Notes under the pieces: model-generated
Told to the model about the DNA's origin: nothing
Seen by the model: only the letters and a program-made list of their open reading frames with translations
The model's database searches: none
Assembly (NCBI GenBank): GCA_900544345.1
Contig: UQUR01000003.1
Location: 1 to 64,000 of the forward strand
Direction of reading: 5' to 3'
Length of the DNA: 64,000 nt
From: an uncultured Sutterella sp.
GTDB taxonomy: Bacteria; Pseudomonadota; Gammaproteobacteria; Burkholderiales; Burkholderiaceae_F
Shown: piece by piece, positions 16,337 to 25,396 of the stretch
Layout: each line of letters starts with the position of its first letter
How positions within the stretch are numbered: the stretch's first letter is position 1
Program-made: the position numbers and the translations under genes

Positions 16337-17436
16337 ATCTCACTCCTTGAATGCCGACGAGCTCCCTCAGGAAAGAGCCTTGTTAGATACTCCGGTGCAC
16401 AAACACCTCTTTCGGTGATGATTCCAGTAATGAGTTTTGCTGGCGTCACATCAAAGGCCGGATTTTCCACATTGGTTTGAGCGCTGATGAGCCTGATGTC
16501 GTTGACTCGTCCCTTTTTATCCAATCCTCGAACGATACGAAGCTCTTCGGGGTCCCGATTTTCAATTTCAATACTGTGTTTGCCGTCTTGTATAGACCAA
16601 TCAATTGTCGAAGATGGAGCGGCAACATAAAACGGCACATCGTTGTCTTTGGCTGCTAACGCTTTCAAATAAGTTCCGATTTTATTGGCCGTATCCCCTA
16701 TAGCTGTAATTCTGTCTGCACCGACGATGACAACATCCACCTCTCGATGTTGCATTAAATGTCCCCCTGCATTGTCAGTGATAATCGTATGAGGAATACC
16801 CGTTTCTTTTAGTTCCCATGCAGTCAGCAACCCCTGCTCACGAGGTCTTGTCTCATCAACCCAGACATGAAGCGGAATCCCTTGCTCAAAAGCGATATAC
16901 ACAGCCGAGAGCGCCGTACCATAATCAACAGTTGCAAGCCACCCCGCATTACAGTGGGTCAAAATATTAACTGGTTCACGCTTATTAGCATAAAGCTCTG
17001 CAATAACCCGTGCTCCGTGAGTCCCAATTGATCTGTTTGCGAGAACGTTGGCCTGAGTCATTTCCTCTGCCAGTCGATAAGCCGCCGGTAGACGCTCCTT
17101 TTCAGGCAAAGAAATAATCTTAGCCACCAAATTGTCAACTGCCCATTGCAAATTCACTGCTGTCGGCCTCGTTGCTATAAGTTCACTGCGAACTCGGTGA
17201 ATGAACTCGTCTTTTGCACACTCTCTTAGGGCTAAAACAATAGCCCAAGCAGCAGAAATTCCTATTAAAGGGGCTCCTCTGACTTTCATTGTTGCGATCG
17301 CATCGCGGACTTCTTCCCAGCGACTTAGAGATTCTTTTTTAAATTCAAAGGGCAGTCGGGTCTGATCAATAATACCCACTGCCTGGCCGTGATCGATTGA
17401 CCAAATTGTGCGGGTAGGGATACCGTTTACTTTCAT
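16333..17436 (-). CDS. mtnA: S-methyl-5-thioribose-1-phosphate isomerase
   Basis: 367 residues, the usual size. It turns the aldose 5-methylthioribose 1-phosphate (or the 5-deoxy form) into the ketose in salvage of SAM by-products. Diagnostic segments: TMKVRGAPLIGISAAWA near 48, THCNAGWLATVDYGTALS near 157 with the catalytic Cys, and VDVVIVGADRITAIGDTANK near 236 with the catalytic Asp. ATG 17436 (MKVNG) is chosen for the AGAGG upstream. First gene of a minus-strand unit with the aldolase and the 80-residue protein. Confidence 0.93.
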   Translation of the reverse strand: MKVNGIPTRTIWSIDHGQAVGIIDQTRLPFEFKKESLSRWEEVRDAIATMKVRGAPLIGISAAWAIVLALRECAKDEFIHRVRSELIATRPTAVNLQWAVDNLVAKIISLPEKERLPAAYRLAEEMTQANVLANRSIGTHGARVIAELYANKREPVNILTHCNAGWLATVDYGTALSAVYIAFEQGIPLHVWVDETRPREQGLLTAWELKETGIPHTIITDNAGGHLMQHREVDVVIVGADRITAIGDTANKIGTYLKALAAKDNDVPFYVAAPSSTIDWSIQDGKHSIEIENRDPEELRIVRGLDKKGRVNDIRLISAQTNVENPAFDVTPAKLITGIITERGVCAPEYLTRLFPEGARRHSRSEM

Positions 17437-17627
17437 ATGAACCTCTGCTGAGCAAAGAACGTACACATAACTTGCCGACGGACCAGTTACCTCTGTTCCT
17501 GTTTTCATTGTAGCAAAGCAACTCAGAACGCTTGATAACCCCTGATGCACATTTTCTTTCAGAAAATCGGGAGTTAGCGCTTTTTTGAGTAAAATTGAGG
17601 GGTTAAATTTCGCTTGAAAGAATTTCG

Positions 17628-20303
17628 ATGGATACGATTCACCAACTACATTCAGCGCTTATTCCAGAATCGGTCGCCGTTATCGGCGCCAGTGAAAGAG
17701 TGTCCTCACGTGGAACGACTCTGTGGAAAAATTTAGTCTCCTGCGGTTTCAATGGACGTCTTTATCCGGTTAATCCGAAATATCGGTACATTGGCGAAGC
17801 TCAGTGCTACAGCAATATCCAAAATATTGAGGACAAAATTGATTTGGCCGTACTCGCCATCCCCAGTAAATATATTGAGAAAACCTTAGAAGATATCGCT
17901 TCCCATGGAACCCGCTGGGTAGCGCTTGCCCCCAGTGATTCTTCTGTGACATCTGACCCCAGTTGGCAAGCGTCAATTGTTAATAAGGCTCAGTCCCTGG
18001 GAATTCGTTTGATCGGTACTGACTGCCTGGGCATCATGCGCCCAGCTATAGGTCTAAATGCGAGCTATTGGCACGATTTGCCGCTTGCCGGTCACGTCGG
18101 CTTTGCAACCCAGTCTGGCGTCATCGGAACCTCTCTTTTTGCTTCAAATAGAATTCGGGATATCGGTTTTTCGACCTTAATCAACACGGGCGATGAAATT
18201 GATGTTTCGATGAGCGATGTAGTCGACTTTCTTGCTCAAGACAAAGATACTAACGTTATTGTGTTGCATGTCGAGGGAATCCGTAATCCCAGAGAATTTT
18301 TCTCAGCTGTTCGAGAAGCTTGTAAGCACAAACCTGTAATCGTTTTACGGGGTGGCAAAAGTCAACAAGCCTCTCAGCTGTTAGCCAGCCGCATGGGAGT
18401 TCCTGCCGGAGATGATCGGGTTTTTAACGCCTTATTGGAAAGGGCTGGCGCTATTCGAGTCTACGGTTTGGAAGACATGCTCTCGGCCATAGAGATTTTT
18501 TCCCAGCGACGCTTACCCAGGGGTAATCGCATAGGCATTATCAGCAATGGTAGCGGTTTTGGTGTTTTGGCCGCCGATGCGGCCTCCGAGAGCGATATTA
18601 AGCTAGCAACACTAGCCCGCGCAACAACGAATAAGTTACATCAGATTTTCAACAACCCCATCCCGATGACTAATCCGGTTGACCTTTGGGCAGATGCTGA
18701 TCCGCGAAGAATCAAATTAGCTGTTGATGCACTGAACAAGGATGAAAATGTCGACGCTATTCTTGTTGTCACAGCCCCAACCTTCGCTGCACCGCTTGAG
18801 CGTGTTTGCGACGCTATTGCTTACGCAACCGATGCAAGCTTCAAACCGATAATTACGGCATGGATTGGTGAAACAGAAACTGTTCAAGCAAAAAATAGGC
18901 TGAAAACTCATCCCATTTCAGTCTTAAAAAGCCCTGAGTCTGCTATTAAAGCCTTTTCATGGATGGCTCATTTTGCTCAATCTAGGCGTTATCTATCCGC
19001 AACCATTGCCTCGGAAAGTTCCTCTTTGCCAACTGATGAGCAAACTATTGGGAACATTCTGCTGCAAAATCAAAAATTAGGTTGCTACAGTTTTGATGAA
19101 ATCCAAACAAAACGGCTCTTAGCCTGCCTTGGATTAACTACCGCCTCTGGCATCCTGGTTCAATCGCCCGTGCAGGCTGTCGATGCCGCTAAAACACTAG
19201 GCTTCCCAGTGGTGATCAAGGCCGTTGCCCAAGGGGTGACACACAAGAGCAACGTTGGTGGCGTTTTCTTAGACTTACGAAATGAATCTGAAGTTTATGA
19301 AGCAAGTCAAACTATTCTGAGTAATATTGCTCAAAAAGCGCCTTACGCCCAACTTCAAGGTTTGTATGTCCAACGCTTTATCAGGCAGCCCAATGGCCGT
19401 GAGGTCAAAATTGCTGTTCACACGGATTCACGCTTCGGCCCTGTAATCTCTTTCGGAGCGGGCGGCCATATGGGAGTTATCTACCATGACGAGATTTGTG
19501 AACTGCTGCCCTTAACAGAGCCTTTAGCCGTCAGTCTGGTTAACAAACCAACTATCAGTACTTTTTTAGACTCTTTCAGAGGAATGCCACCGGCCAATAA
19601 AGAAGCATTAATACAAATTCTGATGCGTATTTCCAAACTTGTCACCGACTTCCCTCTGATTCGAGATCTTACAATAGATCCGCTCTTGGTCGATGAAGGT
19701 GGGTGCATTGTCTTAGATGCTCATATCGGCATCTCGCCTACCAATCTCACGAAAGATTCTGTCGCCTCGCATCTTACTTTAGCTCCTGAACCCGTTATTG
19801 ACCAGCAATGGAAAGAAGTTAAAGGCGGAAGTGTTTTTCTTAGAAGTATTCGTGCCCAGGATTTCGATGCATTAAGAAACTTCTTAATGCGTCTGTCTCC
19901 ACAAACAACTTATCTGCGTTTACATATTTCCTCGAACGAATTGGCACGCGAAAAAATCATTGAACTCACCAATATCGATTACAACCGAGAAATCGCTGTG
20001 GTCGCCTGTGATACCGAGGAGCCAGAGTCAATTCGGGGTGTAGCGCGCTTTAAGCGCATTGCCGGCACCTCTTTAGGCGAATTCGGCATCGTAATTGAAG
20101 ACAGTTGGCAGCGTCGTGGATTAGCTACTTTATTGATGAAAGAGCTTATTTCTCAAGCTAAACAAATGCACATTTCAGCTCTTGTCGGTTATGTTTTGCG
20201 AGGCAACGATGGGATGTTTGCCTTCATGAGTTCGTTAGGTTTTACCTGCCACAAAGATGAAACGATTGATGATGCGTTTGTCACATTTACATTGAATTTA
20301 TGA
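17628..20303 (+). CDS. Pat-type protein lysine acetyltransferase (ACS-like domains plus GNAT)
   Basis: 891 residues. Order: CoA-binding domain (about 1-130), succinyl-CoA-synthetase-like domains (about 140-460), ATP-grasp domain (about 490-715) and a C-terminal GNAT acetyltransferase (about 740-891, with acetyl-CoA loop QRRGLATLL). The family (E. coli PatZ, Salmonella Pat) acetylates lysines, often inactivating acyl-CoA synthetases. The catalytic-His segment S-H-T-G of true ADP-forming synthetases reads SRMGVPAG near 250, so acyl-CoA synthesis is unlikely and a regulatory acetyltransferase is favoured. Seven bases separate it from the enoyl-CoA hydratase gene. Confidence 0.85.
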   Translation: MDTIHQLHSALIPESVAVIGASERVSSRGTTLWKNLVSCGFNGRLYPVNPKYRYIGEAQCYSNIQNIEDKIDLAVLAIPSKYIEKTLEDIASHGTRWVALAPSDSSVTSDPSWQASIVNKAQSLGIRLIGTDCLGIMRPAIGLNASYWHDLPLAGHVGFATQSGVIGTSLFASNRIRDIGFSTLINTGDEIDVSMSDVVDFLAQDKDTNVIVLHVEGIRNPREFFSAVREACKHKPVIVLRGGKSQQASQLLASRMGVPAGDDRVFNALLERAGAIRVYGLEDMLSAIEIFSQRRLPRGNRIGIISNGSGFGVLAADAASESDIKLATLARATTNKLHQIFNNPIPMTNPVDLWADADPRRIKLAVDALNKDENVDAILVVTAPTFAAPLERVCDAIAYATDASFKPIITAWIGETETVQAKNRLKTHPISVLKSPESAIKAFSWMAHFAQSRRYLSATIASESSSLPTDEQTIGNILLQNQKLGCYSFDEIQTKRLLACLGLTTASGILVQSPVQAVDAAKTLGFPVVIKAVAQGVTHKSNVGGVFLDLRNESEVYEASQTILSNIAQKAPYAQLQGLYVQRFIRQPNGREVKIAVHTDSRFGPVISFGAGGHMGVIYHDEICELLPLTEPLAVSLVNKPTISTFLDSFRGMPPANKEALIQILMRISKLVTDFPLIRDLTIDPLLVDEGGCIVLDAHIGISPTNLTKDSVASHLTLAPEPVIDQQWKEVKGGSVFLRSIRAQDFDALRNFLMRLSPQTTYLRLHISSNELAREKIIELTNIDYNREIAVVACDTEEPESIRGVARFKRIAGTSLGEFGIVIEDSWQRRGLATLLMKELISQAKQMHISALVGYVLRGNDGMFAFMSSLGFTCHKDETIDDAFVTFTLNL

Positions 20304-20310
20304 GGATCTT

Positions 20311-21078
20311 ATGTCAGATTTAACGGTTAATGTACAAAACGGAGTTTGTCATATCAGTATTTCTCGACCTTCAAAACGAAATACTTTAGATGCCTCAAGC
20401 TGTCTGAGCTGGGTTCAGTTATTTGCACAAGCGCAAAAAGATGACAGTGTTCACTGTGTTGTATTAAGCGGTGAAAACGGAATATTTTGTGCAGGAGCCG
20501 ATTTAAACGAAATGCTTCACCGCACAAATGAAATACAGCAAGCATACAAAAGCCTTATTGAGGCAATGATTGCATTCGATAAACCGGTTCTCGCTGCTGT
20601 ACAAGGTCCGGCTGTTGGTCTCGGAGTCGCGATTCTTTGTTACAGCGACATGGTTTACTGCGGAGAAAAAAGTCTTTTTTCTGTACCGTTTACAGCACTG
20701 GGTTTGTCACCAGAATTCGGCCTTACATATTGCTTATGCGAAAAAGCAGGCTCAAAAAAAACAATGGAAAAGTTGCTTTTAAGCGAGCCTATCATCGCAC
20801 AAGAAGCTTTACAAATGGGCATTGTGAGTTCTATCTTTAAAGATGAAGATGTGCTAAAAGAAACACTTGCTCGTGCCGCTCGCCTCACTAAACTGCCTCT
20901 TGGCAGTCTCCGTGCTACAAAAGCTTTACTGAGACATCATCAGGGTGAGGCTATCCGAAATGCAATGAAAGCCGAAGAAACTATACTGACAGAACGATTG
21001 CAAAGTGATGAGGCCCACGAAGCGTGCCGAGCTTTTGAAGAAGGCCGCAAACCTGACTTCAGCGCCCGTTCTCACTAG
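20311..21078 (+). CDS. Enoyl-CoA hydratase/isomerase family protein
   Basis: 255 residues, crotonase fold. The oxyanion-hole segment CAGADLNEM is near 62 and PAVGLGVAI near 98. GLSPEFG near 131 carries one catalytic-type Glu, and the second Glu of true hydratases is not obvious. This pattern is closer to enoyl-CoA isomerases. It is probably co-transcribed with the acetyltransferase upstream and the ABC ATPase downstream (9-base gap). Substrate unknown. Confidence 0.85.
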   Translation: MSDLTVNVQNGVCHISISRPSKRNTLDASSCLSWVQLFAQAQKDDSVHCVVLSGENGIFCAGADLNEMLHRTNEIQQAYKSLIEAMIAFDKPVLAAVQGPAVGLGVAILCYSDMVYCGEKSLFSVPFTALGLSPEFGLTYCLCEKAGSKKTMEKLLLSEPIIAQEALQMGIVSSIFKDEDVLKETLARAARLTKLPLGSLRATKALLRHHQGEAIRNAMKAEETILTERLQSDEAHEACRAFEEGRKPDFSARSH

Positions 21079-21087
21079 GAGTGAATC

Positions 21088-21825
21088 ATGGCGATGATTG
21101 AAATTGAACACGTCAGCAAATGGTACGGGGAACACTTTCAAGTTCTAAAAGATTGCACGGCCAGTGTCGAAAAAGGGGAAGTTGTTGTTGTTTGCGGACC
21201 TTCTGGCTCAGGCAAATCAACCTTAATCAAAACGGTTAACGGTTTAGAACCCTTTCAGGAAGGCAAAATCATCGTCAATAATATTGACGTCGGAAATCCA
21301 AAAACTAATCTGCCGAAATTACGCAGACACATCGGTATGGTTTTCCAACATTTTGAGCTTTTCCCCCATTTGTCCATTATCGATAATCTGACACTAGCAC
21401 AGATGAAAGTTTTAGGCAGAAGCCGCGAAGAGGCAACTGAACGTGGCTTAAGCCTGCTTAATCGAGTTCACCTTTCTGAACATGCTTTGAAATTCCCCGG
21501 ACAACTCTCCGGTGGTCAGCAACAAAGAGTCGCCATCGCCAGAGCACTAGCGATGGATCCTGTTTGTATGCTTTTTGATGAACCGACTTCAGCTTTAGAT
21601 CCTGAAATGATCAATGAAGTATTGGACGTCATGGTCGAGCTGGCTCAAGACGGTATGACAATGATGGTTGTCACTCATGAAATGGGGTTTGCACGCCGGG
21701 TTGCTGATCGAGTTCTTTTTATGGAAAATGGAGAAATTCTTGAAAATGCTCCAACCCAGGATTTTTTTACTCAGCCTAAGAGTGAACGAGCCGTACAATT
21801 CTTATCAAAGATTCTCAATCATTAA
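21088..21825 (+). CDS. Polar amino acid ABC transporter ATPase (GlnQ/GltL-like), orphan
   Basis: 245 residues. Walker A GPSGSGKST near 38, signature LSGGQQQR near 145, Walker B MLFDEPTSALDP near 164, and the VVTHEMGFARRVADRV H-loop region typical of the GlnQ group. It would drive uptake of glutamine, glutamate or another polar amino acid. No permease or binding protein lies beside it, so it must serve a transporter encoded elsewhere or be a spare subunit. GGAG precedes the start; a second ATG two codons in is also possible. Confidence 0.9.
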   Translation: MAMIEIEHVSKWYGEHFQVLKDCTASVEKGEVVVVCGPSGSGKSTLIKTVNGLEPFQEGKIIVNNIDVGNPKTNLPKLRRHIGMVFQHFELFPHLSIIDNLTLAQMKVLGRSREEATERGLSLLNRVHLSEHALKFPGQLSGGQQQRVAIARALAMDPVCMLFDEPTSALDPEMINEVLDVMVELAQDGMTMMVVTHEMGFARRVADRVLFMENGEILENAPTQDFFTQPKSERAVQFLSKILNH

Positions 21826-21880
21826 CTTTTAATGCCCGCGCATTGTTACATAATTGGATTGGGAAATTTAGGAATTAAAA

Positions 21881-22867
21881 ATGATTGAACACGCCCATAC
21901 AAATAACTCAACGTTAGCTTTGGCCCAAACCGTACTGACCCGAGAAGCTCAGGCACTGATGGATTTAGCTGATCGGTTGGGTGAGAATTTTTTAAAGGCT
22001 GTGCAATGCCTACTGAACTGTGAGGGTCGAGTTGTTGTATCCGGTGTAGGTAAAAGCGGACATGTCGGTCGTAAGATTGCTGCTACGTTGGCATCAACTG
22101 GCACTCCAGCTTTTTTCGTCCATGCCGGAGAGGCCGCTCATGGTGATCTGGGCATGATTACTCGAAGTGATGTCTTAATTGCCATTTCCAATTCAGGTAC
22201 AACTAACGAACTTCTGACCATTGTCCCTGTCATCAAGCGTGAAGGAACTCCTCTTATTGCAATGACTAGCGCTCCGGACAGTACCTTAGCGAAATATGCC
22301 GACATTCATTTGGATGTTGGCGTCAGACAAGAAGCCTGCCCTCTCGGACTAGCTCCTACCACGAGTACAACAGCAACTTTGGCTCTTGGGGACGCTCTTG
22401 CGGTTGCCTGCCTACAAGCCAAAGGCTTTACGGCAGATGACTTTGCTCGATCCCATCCGGGTGGCGCTTTAGGGCGACGTTTGTTAATTCATGTCGGCGA
22501 TGTTATGCGTACAGGCGATAAAGTTCCCCAAGTACTCGAAAGTGTTTCTGTGCTTGATGCCGTACGTGAAATTACGCTCAAACGGATTGGAATGACGGCT
22601 GTGGTCAATTCTGAGGGCTGTGTAAAGGGAATTTTCACCGAAGGTGATTTGAGACGTTTAATCGAGCGAGTCGGTGACATTCGGAATATCCGTATTGCGG
22701 AGGTGATGACGCCCTCACCTAAAACCATATCGAAATCAGCTCTTGCTGCCGAAGCTGCCCATATTCTGGACCGCTCGCTTTGCAATCAATTGCTTGTTGT
22801 TGACGAAGCAAATCATTTAATCGGCGCACTACATATTCACGATTTAATGACGGCGAAAGTATTATGA
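21881..22867 (+). CDS. kdsD: D-arabinose 5-phosphate isomerase
   Basis: 328 residues. It makes arabinose 5-phosphate for KDO in lipopolysaccharide. SIS sugar-isomerase domain (about 30-180, with SGVGKSGHVGRKIAATLASTG) and two CBS domains (about 205-328). The next gene, kdsC, overlaps by 4 nt. It heads the LPS precursor and transport cluster. Confidence 0.95.
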   Translation: MIEHAHTNNSTLALAQTVLTREAQALMDLADRLGENFLKAVQCLLNCEGRVVVSGVGKSGHVGRKIAATLASTGTPAFFVHAGEAAHGDLGMITRSDVLIAISNSGTTNELLTIVPVIKREGTPLIAMTSAPDSTLAKYADIHLDVGVRQEACPLGLAPTTSTTATLALGDALAVACLQAKGFTADDFARSHPGGALGRRLLIHVGDVMRTGDKVPQVLESVSVLDAVREITLKRIGMTAVVNSEGCVKGIFTEGDLRRLIERVGDIRNIRIAEVMTPSPKTISKSALAAEAAHILDRSLCNQLLVVDEANHLIGALHIHDLMTAKVL

Positions 22868-23415
22868 CTCTAACTGAGAAAGCTAAAAAAATTAAATTAT
22901 TGATTTGCGATGTTGATGGCGTGCTGACCGACGGCAAGATCTATATTGGCAATGATGGTGAGCTTTTCAAAGCATTTAACGTTAAAGACGGTCTAGGCAT
23001 TAAAATGCTACTAGCCAATGGTATTGAGGTTGCCATTTTGACTGCAAGAAGCTCCAAAATTCTTGAGTGCAGAACTAAGGAATTGGGAATCGTCAATGTC
23101 TTACAGGGGCAAAGGGACAAGGTAAAAGGCCTTCAAAAGCTTCTTGCTGCAATGAATTTAACGCCAGAAGAAGTCGCCTATATTGGAGATGACTTACCTG
23201 ATTATGCAGTGATTCAAAAAGTGGGCCTAGCAGCTTGCCCGAGTGATTCTGTTGAAGATATCAGGCGTCTGGCAGACTTTGAGAGCCAAAACTGTGGCGG
23301 AGACGGTGCTGTTAGAGAGTTAGCCGAGCTAATTCTCAAAGCCCAAGACAAATGGGAAGAGACTCTTGAAAAAATGTTTCTTCACCCTGATCCCAATGCC
23401 CGACATCGTTACTAA
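22864..23415 (+). CDS. kdsC: KDO 8-phosphate phosphatase
   Basis: 183 residues, HAD superfamily, no cap domain. The nucleophile motif is LLICDVDGVLTDG near 12-24, the second motif is AILTARSS near 57, and the acidic motif YIGDDLPD lies near 105. It removes phosphate from KDO 8-phosphate. Start overlaps kdsD by 4 nt; lptC follows after 12 bases. Confidence 0.95.
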   Translation: MTLTEKAKKIKLLICDVDGVLTDGKIYIGNDGELFKAFNVKDGLGIKMLLANGIEVAILTARSSKILECRTKELGIVNVLQGQRDKVKGLQKLLAAMNLTPEEVAYIGDDLPDYAVIQKVGLAACPSDSVEDIRRLADFESQNCGGDGAVRELAELILKAQDKWEETLEKMFLHPDPNARHRY

Positions 23416-23427
23416 CAGAGAGTCAAT

Positions 23428-24015
23428 ATGCGTGAAAGACTGACAGCGATTATCGCTATCATTTTGTTGTTGATCCTCATTGCGGCTAGCTACTGGTACG
23501 CAATGCAAGCCTCCTTTAATAATTTACGCTATATCCCGAGTGAAAACTCGCCCGATTTTATTGCCTCCGACGCAACTGTCATTAGTTTCAATGAACAAGG
23601 TATTGCCAAAACGCGCATGGAGGCAGAAGAATTCCGACACTATTCCAATGACACTATCACGATGGTCAAGCCAAAAGCGACAACCATTTCCCCCAACGAA
23701 CCGATTACTCACGCCGAAGCATTGAAGGGAAGTAGTACAGATGCGGGGGAAACATTCCAATTCGAAGGTGATGTCGTGGTCTCCCGAGCCGCAAGCGGCA
23801 ACACCGCAGCTACTCGTCTAGAGACACAAAGCATGACGGTCTACACGGATACAAATCGCTTTGAGAGCGACGATGTCGTCGATATCTTCAGCGGAGAAGA
23901 TCGCGCTCGGGGTACTGGAATGGTTTTTGATAACCTTTCACGCACTGTGGAATTAAAAAGCCGTGTAACGACCGTTATTGAACCAAGAGATAATTCTAAA
24001 AATTTATTACGCTAA
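23428..24015 (+). CDS. lptC: LPS export protein LptC
   Basis: 195 residues. A single N-terminal membrane anchor (about 7-28) precedes a periplasmic beta-jellyroll domain. It passes LPS from LptB2FG to LptA. It is identified from size, topology, motifs such as ENSPDFIASDATVISFNEQG, and position between kdsC and lptA. Confidence 0.92.
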   Translation: MRERLTAIIAIILLLILIAASYWYAMQASFNNLRYIPSENSPDFIASDATVISFNEQGIAKTRMEAEEFRHYSNDTITMVKPKATTISPNEPITHAEALKGSSTDAGETFQFEGDVVVSRAASGNTAATRLETQSMTVYTDTNRFESDDVVDIFSGEDRARGTGMVFDNLSRTVELKSRVTTVIEPRDNSKNLLR

Positions 24016-24024
24016 GGGCTTGAA

Positions 24025-24543
24025 ATGAAACGGATCTTCTTTACCGCTCTTGTTCTATCCCTCATAGTGCCTCTAGCACAGGCCGAAACTCAAGATAGAC
24101 AAAAACCCATTGAGATTCAGGCTGATCATTTTTTTGGTGATGAAATTAAACAAGAAGCTGTTTACACAGGCGCTGTTCGTGTTGATCAAGGTACGATGAG
24201 ACTCACAGGGCAAAAGCTTGTCCTTGTAGAAAGTGCAGCTGGGTATCGGAAAGGCACTCTGACAGGTAATTTAGCAACTTTCCGCCAAAGGCGGGATATG
24301 AAGGTTAAGGGTCTGGAAGAATGGGTATCGGGCAGAGCTCAGGAAATTGTTTATGAAGAGCGCACCGGTATTGTTACGCTAACAGGAAATGCTGTCGTAG
24401 AGCGTTCCGAAAACGGCGTTGTCAAAGATCGAGCCAGAGGGAATAAAATCGTTTACGATACGATCCGCTCGCGTACAATTATCCAAGGAAATAGTGGCGG
24501 CAGAGCCAGTACGGTTATTGCTCCGAGAAATAGTAACCGTTAA
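24025..24543 (+). CDS. lptA: LPS transport periplasmic protein LptA
   Basis: 172 residues with a signal peptide ending near AQA (residue 20). The mature protein is an OstA-like beta-jellyroll: PIEIQADHFFGDE, VYTGAVRVDQGTMRLTG, and repeated G-N-A-V-type strands. It forms the periplasmic bridge for LPS. Nine bases after lptC, 19 before lptB. Confidence 0.93.
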   Translation: MKRIFFTALVLSLIVPLAQAETQDRQKPIEIQADHFFGDEIKQEAVYTGAVRVDQGTMRLTGQKLVLVESAAGYRKGTLTGNLATFRQRRDMKVKGLEEWVSGRAQEIVYEERTGIVTLTGNAVVERSENGVVKDRARGNKIVYDTIRSRTIIQGNSGGRASTVIAPRNSNR

Positions 24544-24562
24544 CAGCTAAAAGGGAAGCATT

Positions 24563-25393
24563 GTGCCTACAGAAGAAAAAAATCTTGAGACTCTCGATTT
24601 ATCGCAAAACCCGTTGCCTGTAACAGATGGTGGGACAGTCCCAGCTACCGTCGTTAACACCCTAAAAGCTTTGGGTCTAAAAAAGCGTTACGGTAGCCGT
24701 TGGGTCGTTCAAGATGTTTCTCTTGAGGTGAAAAGTGGAGAAGTTGTAGGACTACTGGGGCCGAATGGAGCTGGGAAAACAACAACTTTTAATATGGTTG
24801 TGGGTTTAATTGTCTCTGACGGAGGTACCATCGAATTAAACGGTCAGTCAATTGCTCACTTACCTATCTATAAGCGCTCAAGACTGGGAGTCTCTTATCT
24901 GCCCCAAGAAGCTTCTGTATTCCGTCGAATGACGGTGGAAGAGAACATCCGAGCTATTTTGGAATTGCAACGCGATGAAAATGGAAAGAGCTATTCTCGC
25001 TCGGTAATTGATCAAAAACTTAATGATCTGCTCGAAGAGCTCCAAATTACACGCTTGAGAACAAACCCTGCAATGAGTCTATCAGGGGGAGAAAGACGCA
25101 GAACTGAGATTGCTCGCGCCTTGGCTGCCGAGCCAAAGTTTATTTTGCTTGACGAACCTTTTGCAGGTGTTGACCCCATTGCAGTTATTGAAATTCAGCG
25201 CATTATCCGCTTCCTCAAAAACCGCGGAATCGGAGTCTTAATTACTGACCATAATGTCCGAGAAACCCTTGGCATTTGCGATCACGCCTATATCATTTGC
25301 GATGGTGGCGTTTTAGCTAGCGGTCATCCAAAAGATATCGTTCAAAATGAAGATGTTCGCAGAGCCTACTTGGGTGAGGCTTTCCGTATGTAA
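24563..25393 (+). CDS. lptB: LPS export ABC transporter ATPase LptB
   Basis: 276 residues, starting with GTG after AGGGAAG. Walker A GLLGPNGAGKTTTFNMVVG near 73, signature SLSGGERRRTEIARALA near 171 and Walker B FILLDEPFAGVDP near 194 match LptB closely. The first 35 residues or so are an acidic, unstructured-looking extension absent from E. coli LptB (about 241 residues). It drives LPS extraction with LptFG, which are not in this window. Confidence 0.95.
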   Translation: MPTEEKNLETLDLSQNPLPVTDGGTVPATVVNTLKALGLKKRYGSRWVVQDVSLEVKSGEVVGLLGPNGAGKTTTFNMVVGLIVSDGGTIELNGQSIAHLPIYKRSRLGVSYLPQEASVFRRMTVEENIRAILELQRDENGKSYSRSVIDQKLNDLLEELQITRLRTNPAMSLSGGERRRTEIARALAAEPKFILLDEPFAGVDPIAVIEIQRIIRFLKNRGIGVLITDHNVRETLGICDHAYIICDGGVLASGHPKDIVQNEDVRRAYLGEAFRM

Positions 25394-25396
25394 GTC

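Noticed and set aside
17628..20303. ADP-forming acetyl-CoA synthetase
   Set aside because: The catalytic-His motif is altered to SRMG and a GNAT domain is fused at the C terminus, which is the Pat arrangement.
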